64,000 nucleotides of DNA, from assembly GCF_014837235.1 (NCBI RefSeq), contig NZ_JACYFT010000002.1, positions 310,001-374,000 on the forward strand, given 5' to 3'. The translations under genes were made by a program, and so were the position numbers. Position 1 is the stretch's first letter; every line of letters starts with the position of its first letter. This stretch comes from Limnohabitans radicicola. Lineage in GTDB: Bacteria > Pseudomonadota > Gammaproteobacteria > Burkholderiales > Burkholderiaceae_C. The notes under the pieces are model-generated. The model was not told the DNA's origin and searched no databases. It saw only the letters and a program-made list of their open reading frames with translations. Positions 18,027 through 25,826 of the stretch are shown here, piece after piece.

Positions 18027-18907
18027 GGCTGGTGTTGAGGGATGGGGTCGAAGCCGTACAGGCGTTCGGGGTTGGTGACGAGGATTTGGCGCAGGCTTGC
18101 GGTGCTGCTGGCCCATTGCGCCAGCCGGTCGATCTGGCGTGCGTCGTCGGGCATGGGCTGCAGGCCCGCTGATGCGGTGGCGTGGGGCCAGTCGCTGCCC
18201 CAGACCACGCGATCCGGTGCGGCGTCGATGTAGCTGCGGGCCAGTGCGTCAAGGGCCGGGTCTTCGGTGCTCAAGGTGGCGCTGACCAGATAGCCCCCGG
18301 AGAGCTTGACCCAGGCCCGCCCGCTTTGCAGCAGTTCCAGCACAAGGGCATGGGCCCGCTGGTCACATTGCGCTGGGGTGATGCGGGCGAAGTGGTCGAA
18401 GACCAGGTCCACGGGCAGGCTGCACAGCACAGGCGCGAGCGTCAGCAGCTGGTCGGTGGGCATCAGCAGCTGAAGGTGCCAGCCCAGTGGGGCAATGCGG
18501 TTGGCGATGTGTGCGATGGATGGCGCGTCGTGGGTCGCGCCCAAGGACAGGTTGATGCGCACACCGCACACGCCCAGTGCATGCAGCTCGCGTAAATGCG
18601 CGTAACTTTCGTCGCCACGGATGACAGCAACGCCTTTGGCGTTCGGCCCCAAGGCAGCCAGTGCGGCCAGCATCGGCGCGTTGTTGCTGCCGTAAGTCGA
18701 GGGGGTCACCAGCACGGTGCGCGTGGTGCCCATGCGCGCCTGAACTGGCTTGTAGTCGTCAATGGATGCGTGCGGCGGGTGCAGACGGGCGCCGGGCGCA
18801 GCGGGCACGCTGCTGTCGTAGACATGGACATGGGCATCGCACGCGCCCTCGGGCAGTTGCGTGCCGGGCAGGGATTCACCAGCGGAGAACGGGTAACGCG
18901 AACGCAT
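18023..18907 (-). CDS. Amidohydrolase, 2-pyrone-4,6-dicarboxylate hydrolase-like
   Basis: The 294-residue TIM-barrel protein has the HxH metal motif in CDAHVHVYDSS near residue 25, LVFDHFARI on strand 6, VKLSGGYLVS and the C-terminal VWGSDWPHA with the catalytic Asp. This pattern fits the LigI/PDC hydrolase branch, which opens a pyrone lactone in the 4,5-cleavage pathway of protocatechuate-type aromatics. Other members act on other lactones, so the substrate is not proven. The start at 18907 lies 28 bases after the upstream Bug gene; the stop overlaps the next gene by four bases. With the aldolase-like gene it suggests an aromatic-acid or lactone route. Confidence 0.87.
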   Translation of the reverse strand: MRSRYPFSAGESLPGTQLPEGACDAHVHVYDSSVPAAPGARLHPPHASIDDYKPVQARMGTTRTVLVTPSTYGSNNAPMLAALAALGPNAKGVAVIRGDESYAHLRELHALGVCGVRINLSLGATHDAPSIAHIANRIAPLGWHLQLLMPTDQLLTLAPVLCSLPVDLVFDHFARITPAQCDQRAHALVLELLQSGRAWVKLSGGYLVSATLSTEDPALDALARSYIDAAPDRVVWGSDWPHATASAGLQPMPDDARQIDRLAQWASSTASLRQILVTNPERLYGFDPIPQHQP

Positions 18908-18935
18908 GACGGCTCGGTCAGAAACCAGTGCCTGT

Positions 18936-19913
18936 TCAGTCGACTTTAGCGCCGGAGTCCTTGACCACACGACCCCATTTGACGATGTCGTTGCGGATCA
19001 GTTTGCCAAATTGATCGGCGGTGGCGGGTGTCACATCCAGTCCCTGGTCTTCGAGCTTTTTGCGCAGATCGGGTGAATTCAATGCCTTGTTCAACTCGGT
19101 GTTGACCGAGCTGACCACGTGGGCTGGCAGGCGTGCAGGCCCCAGCAGACCAAACCAGGTCACAGCCTCAAAACCCTTGTAGCCGGATTCGGCCACCGTG
19201 GGCACTTGTGGCAGATCGTCGGTGCGTTTGGCGGCCGTCACCGCCAGGGCGCGCAGCTTGCCGCTCTTGATGTGGCCCAGCAAGGTGGGCACCGAAGAGA
19301 CATAGATCTGGACCAAGCCCCCGATCACATCGGTCAGGCCCTGCGACGCGCCTTTGTAGGGCACATGGGTTAGTTTGACGCCCGCTTCACGCTGGAACAT
19401 TTCGGTGGCCAGGTGGGCCACGGTGCCGTTGCCCGAGGTGGCGTAGTTCAGTCCGCCAGGCTGCGCTTTGGCGGCGGCCACCGCATCGGCCAGGGTTTTG
19501 TAGGGTGAATTGGCCGCGACCACCAAAGCCAGCGGTGCGCTGCCGATCAGACCGATCGGGGTCAGGTCGTTGACGGGGTCGTAGGGCAGTTTGCTGTAGA
19601 GGGTGGGGTTGATGGCGAGGTTGCTGGTCTGACCGATCACCAGGTTGTAGCCATCGGCAGGGGCTTTGGCGACGGTGTCGATGCCGAGGTTGCCGCCCGA
19701 GCCCGGCTTGTTGTCCACAATGAAGCTCCACTTCGTGGACGCTGTGAGCTTGTTGCTGACATCGCGGGCCACAATGTCCGTGCCGCCACCGGCCGGGAAA
19801 GGCACGACCAGGCGTATGGGCTTGGCAGGCCAGCTCTCTGCCAAGCTCAGCCAGGGTGTGCAGGCTGCCAGGATGGCGAGGGTGGCATGGCGGCGTTGGA
19901 TAGGCTGCGACAT
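18936..19913 (-). CDS. Bug-family (TctC-like) solute-binding protein
   Basis: The 325-residue receptor is the first gene of the nine-gene operon. A signal peptide runs to about LSLAES, followed by WPAKPIRLVVPFPAGGGTD. The blocks GSGGNLGIDTVAKAPADGY and LTHVPYKGASQGLTDV are family hallmarks. It captures an unknown carboxylate in the periplasm. It is divergent from the IclR regulator with an 89-base gap that holds two palindromes, so it is the most likely direct target of that regulator. Being promoter-proximal, it should be the most abundant of the four receptors. Confidence 0.92.
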   Translation of the reverse strand: MSQPIQRRHATLAILAACTPWLSLAESWPAKPIRLVVPFPAGGGTDIVARDVSNKLTASTKWSFIVDNKPGSGGNLGIDTVAKAPADGYNLVIGQTSNLAINPTLYSKLPYDPVNDLTPIGLIGSAPLALVVAANSPYKTLADAVAAAKAQPGGLNYATSGNGTVAHLATEMFQREAGVKLTHVPYKGASQGLTDVIGGLVQIYVSSVPTLLGHIKSGKLRALAVTAAKRTDDLPQVPTVAESGYKGFEAVTWFGLLGPARLPAHVVSSVNTELNKALNSPDLRKKLEDQGLDVTPATADQFGKLIRNDIVKWGRVVKDSGAKVD

Positions 19914-19950
19914 CGGTTTGTCTCCAAGTTTTTTGAATGCAGCGGACTTT

Positions 19951-19994
19951 AAGTGAGTGTTTCACTGAATACAATAATGCTTCACACAGTGAAA
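19951..19994. promoter_or_regulatory. Paired palindromes, probable IclR operator in divergent promoter
   Basis: Between the Bug operon and the IclR gene lie two short palindromes: AGTGA-n5-TCACT at 19952-19965 and TTCAC-ACA-GTGAA at 19981-19993. In addition TTTCACTG (19960-19967) and CAGTGAAA (19987-19994) form an inverted repeat. IclR-family proteins bind pairs of such sites, so this is the likely operator for both directions. Seen directly; the function is inferred. Confidence 0.6.
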
Positions 19995-20002
19995 GATGTT
20001 TC

Positions 20003-20773
20003 ATGCTGCAACATGCCCCCTCCATTGCGCCTGACCCAGCGACCAAGTCCACCGATGGCGGCGTCCTTGCCGTTGCGCGCGCCTTGCAGATCCTGGAGGC
20101 CTTTCGCATTGGCGAGCGGCAATTGAGCCTGGCTGAACTGAGCAGGCGTGCAGGCCTGCACAACACCACCGTGCTGCGCCTGGCCAGGACATTGGCCCAG
20201 TCGGATTTCATGGTGCAGAGTGAGGATGGGCAGTGGCGACTTGGGCCCGCAGCGGGCTGGCTGGGGGCGCGTTACCAGGCCGGTTTTGACATCCACAATG
20301 TGGTGGAGCCGACCCTGCGTGCCTTGAGCCAGGAGACCCGCGAGAGTGCATCCTTTTATGTGCGGGAAGGCCAGGAGCGGGCCTGCATTTCCCGGGTCGA
20401 GGGGCCGCAATCGGTGAGGCACCATGTGCGCATTGGCATGCGCCTGCCTTTGAGCTTGGGTGCGCCAGGTCGTGTGATCCTGGCTTTTTCAGGTGAGCCT
20501 GGCGGGATCTATGAAGACATTCGCCGCCGGGGTTACCACGTTTCCATGGGCGAGCGCGAACCGCAGGTGTCCAGCGTGGCGGCACCGGTTTTTGGACTGA
20601 ACTGGAAGCTGCTGGGTTCGATGTGCATTTCGGGGCCGACTTCACGCCTCGATCAGACGCAGCTGGAGGCCTTTGCACAAACCGTGATGGATGCCGCCAA
20701 CAAGCTGTCGTATGCCTTGGCCGGTGCCCGCTCGGCAGAGACACCCAGCGTCATTTCCACTTGGCATCCCTGA
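20003..20773 (+). CDS. IclR-family transcriptional regulator
   Basis: The 256-residue protein has an N-terminal winged helix (VLAVARALQILEAF, then LSLAELSRRAGLHNTTVLRL) and a C-terminal IclR effector domain (LGAPGRVILAFSG, SSVAAPVFG). I chose the ATG at 20003 because the frame before it crosses the operator palindromes. It probably senses the compound handled by the divergent nine-gene operon and represses or activates it, along with its own gene. The effector is unknown. An intrinsic terminator for the opposite strand begins right at its stop codon. Confidence 0.92.
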   Translation: MLQHAPSIAPDPATKSTDGGVLAVARALQILEAFRIGERQLSLAELSRRAGLHNTTVLRLARTLAQSDFMVQSEDGQWRLGPAAGWLGARYQAGFDIHNVVEPTLRALSQETRESASFYVREGQERACISRVEGPQSVRHHVRIGMRLPLSLGAPGRVILAFSGEPGGIYEDIRRRGYHVSMGEREPQVSSVAAPVFGLNWKLLGSMCISGPTSRLDQTQLEAFAQTVMDAANKLSYALAGARSAETPSVISTWHP

Positions 20774-20799
20774 AAAAACACAGCCTGCGGTTGCAGGCT
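20773..20799 (-). terminator. Intrinsic terminator of the thyA-folA operon
   Basis: AGCCTGC (20782-20788) and GCAGGCT (20793-20799) form a 7-bp stem with a GGTT loop. On the minus strand the stem is followed by TG and then six T (20778-20773). It lies just after the DUF4337 stop and marks the end of the leftward operon. Confidence 0.8.
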
Positions 20800-20806
20800 G
20801 GGGGGC

Positions 20807-21379
20807 TCAGATGTGCAGCGCGGCCAGACCGCCGATCACCACGCCAATGGCGCCTGCGCCGTACATGACGTATTCCAGCCATTTGCGGCGCGACAGCAGG
20901 GCAATGGCGGCCATGGCAATGGCCACCTGCAGCACGGTGGTGGCCTGTGCCCAACGGTGGTGCTGGTGCATTTGCTCGTCCGACAGTTCGTCCCAGTGCT
21001 TGGACTCGGCTTCCAGCTTTTCTGCAGCAGCCTTGATCTCGCTCTTTTCGGACTTGTACCGCTTGATCTCGTCCTGGTAGAACTCTTTTTTGGCAGGGGC
21101 CAGTTCCAAGGCCAGCTCGCTCAGATTTTGCTTGCTGCTTTTGGCCTGGTAGTAATTCCACTGGTTGGACGCTTCGGTCTTTTTGATGGCCGCGTTGTTC
21201 TTGTACAGACCGGCATTGGCCTGGGTCGCACCGCCCATGTAGCCAAAAATCGCACCCACCGTGGCGATGATGGCGGTGAACATGGCGATCGAGCTGGTGT
21301 GGCCGTCGCCATGGCCCTGGGCGGCGTGCTCCAGCTCATGGTCGTGGGGGCCGTGAACATGAAAACCGTGTCCTGACAT
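20807..21379 (-). CDS. DUF4337 family membrane protein
   Basis: The 190-residue protein has a His-rich N-terminus (HGFHVHGPHDHELEHAAQG), one membrane span near residues 32-52 (AMFTAIIATVGAIFGYMGG), a charged helical middle with coiled-coil character (EIKRYKSEKSEIKAAAEKLEAE), and two C-terminal spans around 145-188. This matches DUF4337, whose function is unknown. The gene starts 10 bases after the folA stop and is the last gene of the operon. The His-rich start could bind metal, but that is only a guess. Confidence 0.85.
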   Translation of the reverse strand: MSGHGFHVHGPHDHELEHAAQGHGDGHTSSIAMFTAIIATVGAIFGYMGGATQANAGLYKNNAAIKKTEASNQWNYYQAKSSKQNLSELALELAPAKKEFYQDEIKRYKSEKSEIKAAAEKLEAESKHWDELSDEQMHQHHRWAQATTVLQVAIAMAAIALLSRRKWLEYVMYGAGAIGVVIGGLAALHI

Positions 21380-21389
21380 GTCTGTCTCC

Positions 21390-21878
21390 TCAGATGGAAT
21401 GTTGGAAAGTCACAAAGCTGAATGGCAGGCCATTGGCCGCCACATGCGGTTCGCGCTGGATTTCGGCCCAGTCTGCGCCAAGCACCGGGGCGTAGGCGTC
21501 ACCTTCAAAATCGGCATCAATTTCGGTGACCACCGCCGTGCTGGCCAGCGGCTCGGCCTGGCGGTAGATCTCGGCGCCGCCCATGATCCAGGCATCGGGC
21601 GCGGCACCACACAGGCGCATGGCGTCTTCAATCGAGCTGGCCCGCAGGGCACCCTCGGCCTGCCAGTCGCCTTGTCGGGTGACCACGATGTTGAAGCGGC
21701 CCGGCAGCGGGCGGAATTTCGGGGGCAGGGAGTCCCAGGTCTTGCGGCCCATGATGACGGGCTGACCGAGCGTGACGCGTTTGAAGTGCGCCAGGTCTTC
21801 GGGCAGATGCCAGGGCATCTGGTTGTCCTTGCCGATCACGCCGTTGCGGGCGCGGGCATAAATCAGGTGCAATTTCAT
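21390..21878 (-). CDS. folA: Dihydrofolate reductase
   Basis: The 162-residue enzyme begins at MKLHLIYARARNGVIG. DHFR hallmarks follow: DNQMPWHLPEDL (substrate site, catalytic acidic residue in the DL segment), VIMGRKTWDSLP (NADPH binding) and IMGGAEIYRQA. It reduces dihydrofolate to tetrahydrofolate with NADPH. It follows thyA by 11 bases, the classical pairing in which DHFR recycles the dihydrofolate made by thymidylate synthase. Length is normal for chromosomal FolA. Confidence 0.96.
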   Translation of the reverse strand: MKLHLIYARARNGVIGKDNQMPWHLPEDLAHFKRVTLGQPVIMGRKTWDSLPPKFRPLPGRFNIVVTRQGDWQAEGALRASSIEDAMRLCGAAPDAWIMGGAEIYRQAEPLASTAVVTEIDADFEGDAYAPVLGADWAEIQREPHVAANGLPFSFVTFQHSI

Positions 21879-21889
21879 CCAGCCGGGCC

Positions 21890-22741
21890 TCAAACAGCGA
21901 CGGGTGCCTTGATCGGCGGGTGGCATTCGTAGCCGGTCACTTCAAAGTCCTCGTACTCGTAGTCGAAGATCGAAGCGGGTTTGCGCTTGATGTTCAGCGT
22001 GGGGTAGGCCAAAGGCTGGCGGCTCAGTTGCAGCTCGACCTGCTCGTGGTGGTTGCTGTAGATGTGGCAGTCACCGCCCGTCCAGATGAAGTCGCCCACG
22101 TCCATGTCGCACTGCTGCGCGATCATGTGGGTGAGCAGGGCGTAGCTGGCGATGTTGAAGGGCACGCCCAGAAAGATGTCGGCGCTGCGCTGGTACAGCT
22201 GGCAGCTGAGTTTCGGCTTGTCACCCGCCTTTTGCGGCGGGGCCACATAGAACTGGAAGAAAGCGTGGCAGGGCATGAGGGCCATCTGGTCCAGTTCGGC
22301 CACGTTCCAGGCGCTGACGATGATGCGGCGGCTGTCTGGGTTATTCTTGAGCGTGTCCATGACCTGCTGGATCTGGTCAATGTGGCCACCACCCGGGGTC
22401 GGCCAGCTGCGCCATTGCACACCATAAACGGGGCCGAGCGAGCCATCTTCGCGGGCCCATTCGTCCCAGATGGTGCAGCCGCGCTCTTGCAGCCATTTCA
22501 CGTTGCTGTCGCCGCGCAAAAACCACAGCAACTCCACGATGATGGCCTTCAGAAACACCTTCTTGGTGGTGACCAGCGGAAAGCCTTCGTTCAGGTCAAA
22601 ACGCATCTGGTGGCCAAACACGCTGCGCGTGCCGGTGCCGGTGCGGTCACCCTTTTGCACACCTGTCGTATAGACGTGGCGCATGAAGTCTTCGTACTGG
22701 CTGCGGACAGGGCGATCAGGGGTGGGATTGGCGAGGCTCAT
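21890..22741 (-). CDS. thyA: Thymidylate synthase
   Basis: The 283-residue enzyme methylates dUMP to dTMP using methylene-tetrahydrofolate. Visible signatures are [31 protein letters not shown], the active-site [12 protein letters not shown] with the nucleophilic Cys, [18 protein letters not shown] and the C-terminal IKAPVAV. The ATG at 22741 is followed by about 20 variable residues. The first 26 bases overlap the end of the YkgJ-type gene in another frame, which suggests coupled translation. folA follows. Confidence 0.97.
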   Translation of the reverse strand: MSLANPTPDRPVRSQYEDFMRHVYTTGVQKGDRTGTGTRSVFGHQMRFDLNEGFPLVTTKKVFLKAIIVELLWFLRGDSNVKWLQERGCTIWDEWAREDGSLGPVYGVQWRSWPTPGGGHIDQIQQVMDTLKNNPDSRRIIVSAWNVAELDQMALMPCHAFFQFYVAPPQKAGDKPKLSCQLYQRSADIFLGVPFNIASYALLTHMIAQQCDMDVGDFIWTGGDCHIYSNHHEQVELQLSRQPLAYPTLNIKRKPASIFDYEYEDFEVTGYECHPPIKAPVAV

Positions 22742-23081
22742 GGGGCACAAGTTTACTGGAGGCGGGTAGCAAGGGCGGCAGACCATGGCGTTGCCGTGCG
22801 AGGCGGCATTTGTCGTCTCCAGCCTGCAGTTCCCGGCACGGGCCGGGGCGGTGTTCGTAGACCGTACAGGCCACCTGCTGACCAATCTGTCCGGACAAGG
22901 CCGTGCAACGGGGCGCTTTGCTGTAGGTGCCTTTCATGCAGGCCATCACAGGCGTCAGTGCTTCATAACAGTCCTCGGCCAGTCCATGCGATGCCGCATC
23001 GGCCCAGTAAAAGGAAACGCGGAAACTGGCGCAACAGGCACCGCAGCGGGTGCAGGGGGAGGGCGTGACGTCGTGGCTCAT
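22716..23081 (-). CDS. YkgJ-family Cys-cluster protein
   Basis: The 121-residue protein starts at [17 protein letters not shown]. Conserved cysteines appear as CTRCGACC, then [32 protein letters not shown] and DDKC, the pattern of the YkgJ / CxxCxxCC family (formerly UPF0153), which probably binds zinc or an iron-sulfur cluster. The function is unknown. It lies between the aldo/keto reductase gene (26 bases upstream) and thyA, overlapping the start of thyA by 26 bases. Confidence 0.88.
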   Translation of the reverse strand: MSHDVTPSPCTRCGACCASFRVSFYWADAASHGLAEDCYEALTPVMACMKGTYSKAPRCTALSGQIGQQVACTVYEHRPGPCRELQAGDDKCRLARQRHGLPPLLPASSKLVPHEPRQSHP

Positions 23082-23107
23082 GGTGCACTCCAGGACGGGT
23101 TGGGGAT

Positions 23108-23974
23108 TCAGGGCACGTCGTGGCCCATGCTGGCGCGCCAGACGCGGGTCCATTGCTGCACGCTCAGGTGCAGCTGCGTGGCGGTGACGGCTTCTTGCAG
23201 GCCCGCGCGCCGCCCCGTGCCGGTGACCAGGTGCGGGTGGCTGGGGTGGCGCAACACCCAGGCGTAGGCGGCCGTGGCCAGGTTCACACCGTGCTCGTCG
23301 GCCACGGCCTGCAGGGCTGCCCGGGTGCGGCTGGCCTGCTCGCCCATGTCGCTGAACAGGCGACCACCTGCGAGCGGCGACCAGACCATGGGGCGCCGCC
23401 GCAGGCGCTGGGCCTGGTCGAGTGTGCCGTCCAGCAGGGCGTCGGTGTGCAGGGTCGACAGCTCGATCTGATTGGTGGCCAGCGGGATGCGGCTGTCGAG
23501 CAGCTCAAACTGCTGCACCGTGTGGTTGCTGACGCCAAAGTCCAGCACTTTGCCCTCGTGCTGCAGCGCTTCAATGCAGCGGGCCACTTCGTCGGCGTCC
23601 ATCAGCGGGTCCGGGCGGTGGATCAGCAGCAGGTCGAGCCGGTCGGTGCCCAGCGACTGCAGACTGGCTTCTACGCTGTTGCGGATGTGCTGGGCGCTGG
23701 TGTTGTAGTGCTTGAGCGTGTGCTCGGGCCGCTGGCTTGAATGCAGGGCGATGCCGCATTTGCCCACCAGCTGCATCTGCTGTCGCAGGGCCGGTTTCAG
23801 GCGCAGGGCCTCGCCGAACAGGTTTTGCACCGCGTAATTGCCGTAGATGTCGGCATGGTCGAAGCTGGTGATGCCCAGCGCCAGGCAGTCTTCGATCCAG
23901 ACCAGGCGCTCAGCGGTCGTCAGGTTCCAGCGGGCCATGTGCATGGCCCCAGCCACGATGGTGGACAGGTTCAT
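23108..23974 (-). CDS. Aldo/keto reductase (YdhF-like)
   Basis: The 288-residue protein is an NADPH-dependent aldo/keto reductase. Catalytic residues are visible: Asp and Tyr in SFDHADIYGNYAV, Lys in VGKCGI, and His in LLLIHRPDPLMD. The C-terminal cofactor region contains VTGTGR. The order of motifs and the LALGITSFDHADIYG start resemble E. coli YdhF. It reduces an unknown carbonyl compound. Its ATG at 23974 overlaps the stop of the upstream FAD-oxidase gene as ATGA, so the two are translationally coupled. Confidence 0.9.
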   Translation of the reverse strand: MNLSTIVAGAMHMARWNLTTAERLVWIEDCLALGITSFDHADIYGNYAVQNLFGEALRLKPALRQQMQLVGKCGIALHSSQRPEHTLKHYNTSAQHIRNSVEASLQSLGTDRLDLLLIHRPDPLMDADEVARCIEALQHEGKVLDFGVSNHTVQQFELLDSRIPLATNQIELSTLHTDALLDGTLDQAQRLRRRPMVWSPLAGGRLFSDMGEQASRTRAALQAVADEHGVNLATAAYAWVLRHPSHPHLVTGTGRRAGLQEAVTATQLHLSVQQWTRVWRASMGHDVP

Positions 23975-25392
23975 GGGAGCACTTTGCGGGGGTTCAGGAT
24001 GTTTTGTGGGTCCAGGGCGCGCTTGATGGCGTGCATCATGGCCAGGGCTGTGGCGTCTTTGTAGTGGGGCAGTTTGCCTGCTTTGAGTTCGCCCACGCCG
24101 TGCTCGGCGCTGATGGAGCCGTTGAAGCGGGCCACCTGGTCGAACACCAGCGTGTTGACGCGCTCTTCCCAGTCCCGCAGGAAGGCTTTGCCGTCTGCGC
24201 CCTGGGGAGCCTGCACGTTGTAGTGCAGGTTCCCGTCGCCCAGGTGCCCAAAGTTCACCAGGCGCACACCCGGGATGTGTTGCAACAGGAGGGCGTCGGT
24301 TTCCTGCACAAAGGCCGGGATGCGCGAGACCGGGATGCTGATGTCGTGCTTGATGTTCAGGCCTTCTTCGGCCTGGGCCAGCGGGATGCTTTCGCGGATG
24401 TGCCACAGGCCCCGGGCCTGGCCGATGTTCTCGGCCACCACGGCGTCGCTCACGCAGCCTGCTTCCATGGCCGCTTCGAGCAAGGCTTCGAACTGGCCGC
24501 GGGCGTGGGTTTCGCTTTCGCTGTCCGAGTTTTCCAGCAACACGCACCACGGCGCTTCCTTGAACAGCGGCACCCGCAGCTGTGGGTAGTGTTTGTCCAC
24601 CAAACCGAGGGCAAATTGCCCCATGACTTCGAAGCCTGTGAGGCCGGGGCCGAGCTTTTGGTGGGCCAGTCCCAGCAGTTGCACGGCCGCTGCCATGCTG
24701 GGCACGGCCGCCCACGCGGTCAGCTGCACGGCGGGCAGAGGGTAAAGCTTCATGGCGGCGGCGGTGATGATGCCCAGCGTGCCCTCGCTGCCGATCATCA
24801 GGTGACGCAGGTCGTAGCCGGTGTTGTCCTTGCGCAGGCCGGTGAGGCCGTGCCAGACCTCTCCGCTGGCGGTCACGACTTCCAGGCCAAGGCACAGGTC
24901 GCGGGTGTTGCCGTAGCGCACCACCTGGGTACCGCCCGCGTTGGTGCCCAGGTTGCCGCCGATGGTGCAGCTGCCTTCGGCGGCCAGGCTCAAGGGAAAA
25001 AGCAGGCCTTCTTTTTCAGCGGCGTCCTGCAGGTTCTGCAGCACGCAACCGGCCTCAACGGTCATGGTCAGGTTGTCCTTGTCGATGGCCCGCACCGCGT
25101 TCATGCGGGTCATGCTCAGCACGATTTGGGTGCCGGTGTCGTCAGGCACCGAGCCGACCACCAGCCCTGTGTTGCCGCCTTGCGGCACGATGGAGGTGCT
25201 TGCGGCGGCGCAGGCCTTGACCACCGCGGCCACTTCGGCCGTGGAGGCCGGGCGCACCACCGCCAGGGCTTGGCCCCGGCTCCGTTTGCGCCAGTCCTGC
25301 TCCCAGGCGCTCAGGTCGGTGGTGGGGTCGTCGTGGGTGAGCACATGGGCATCGCCACAGATGCCGCGCAAGGTGCTGATCAGGGTGTTCAT
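23971..25392 (-). CDS. FAD-binding oxidoreductase, D-2-hydroxyacid dehydrogenase type (GlcD/DLD family)
   Basis: The 473-residue flavoprotein has the PCMH FAD domain with VPQGGNTGLVVGSVP near residue 65 and GGNLGTNAGGTQVVRYG near 135, then the FAD-linked oxidase C-terminal domain with NFGHLGDGNLHYNV and ISAEHGVGELK. The closest functional groups are D-2-hydroxyglutarate and D-lactate dehydrogenases. It passes electrons to a quinone or ETF; an ETF-ubiquinone oxidoreductase is encoded at 51890, though unlinked. It overlaps the DUF2069 gene before it and the aldo/keto reductase after it by four bases each. Confidence 0.92.
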   Translation of the reverse strand: MNTLISTLRGICGDAHVLTHDDPTTDLSAWEQDWRKRSRGQALAVVRPASTAEVAAVVKACAAASTSIVPQGGNTGLVVGSVPDDTGTQIVLSMTRMNAVRAIDKDNLTMTVEAGCVLQNLQDAAEKEGLLFPLSLAAEGSCTIGGNLGTNAGGTQVVRYGNTRDLCLGLEVVTASGEVWHGLTGLRKDNTGYDLRHLMIGSEGTLGIITAAAMKLYPLPAVQLTAWAAVPSMAAAVQLLGLAHQKLGPGLTGFEVMGQFALGLVDKHYPQLRVPLFKEAPWCVLLENSDSESETHARGQFEALLEAAMEAGCVSDAVVAENIGQARGLWHIRESIPLAQAEEGLNIKHDISIPVSRIPAFVQETDALLLQHIPGVRLVNFGHLGDGNLHYNVQAPQGADGKAFLRDWEERVNTLVFDQVARFNGSISAEHGVGELKAGKLPHYKDATALAMMHAIKRALDPQNILNPRKVLP

Positions 25393-25805
25393 GCGGTCTC
25401 CGTCGGCGGGGCTTCGCTGGCTTCTTGCGCCAACCGAACCGCCTGAAAGCGCCAGCGCACATGCAGCGTGCACGCCACAAACAAGGTGATGCACAGCAGG
25501 CCTTCAAGCATGGCCAGGCCCGACGAGGGCCAGCGGTCGCTCCAGCCGCGCACCGCCGCTTCGGTGAAATACAGCCAGATCAGCAGGCTGACCCAGCGGT
25601 AGGTGTACATGCGGTTTTTCAGCAAGCCCGCCAGCGGGATGCACAGGGGCAGCACCTTGATGGCCCACCAGGAGCCACCGGGACGCAGCGGCGCCAGCCA
25701 CAGCTCCCAGGCCAGGCCCAGAAAGATCAGTCCAAGCAGGCTGCCCGTGGCCAGCCAGCGGGTCATGTTCACGCGGCGGCGAAGTGTGTCAGGATTTGGG
25801 TTCAT
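25389..25805 (-). CDS. DUF2069 family membrane protein
   Basis: The 138-residue protein has four hydrophobic segments (LLGLIFLGLAWELWLAPL, VLPLCIPLAGLL, SLLIWLYFTEAAVR and LLCITLFVACTLHV), consistent with the DUF2069 inner-membrane family of unknown function. It is the first gene of the operon ending at 20773 and overlaps the FAD-oxidase gene by four bases. Its ATG lies only 21 bases from the start of the divergent YihY gene, so the leaders of the two must overlap. Confidence 0.85.
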   Translation of the reverse strand: MNPNPDTLRRRVNMTRWLATGSLLGLIFLGLAWELWLAPLRPGGSWWAIKVLPLCIPLAGLLKNRMYTYRWVSLLIWLYFTEAAVRGWSDRWPSSGLAMLEGLLCITLFVACTLHVRWRFQAVRLAQEASEAPPTETA

Positions 25806-25826
25806 GGCGGTGGCATCATACCGGGC

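Noticed and set aside
11378..19913. Complete tripartite tricarboxylate transporter
   Set aside because: Four TctC-like receptors are present, but no TctA or TctB membrane proteins are found in the operon or the window.
24004..25446. Plus-strand open frame of 480 codons
   Set aside because: Antisense to the FAD-oxidase gene with clear family motifs; no ribosome site or domain.
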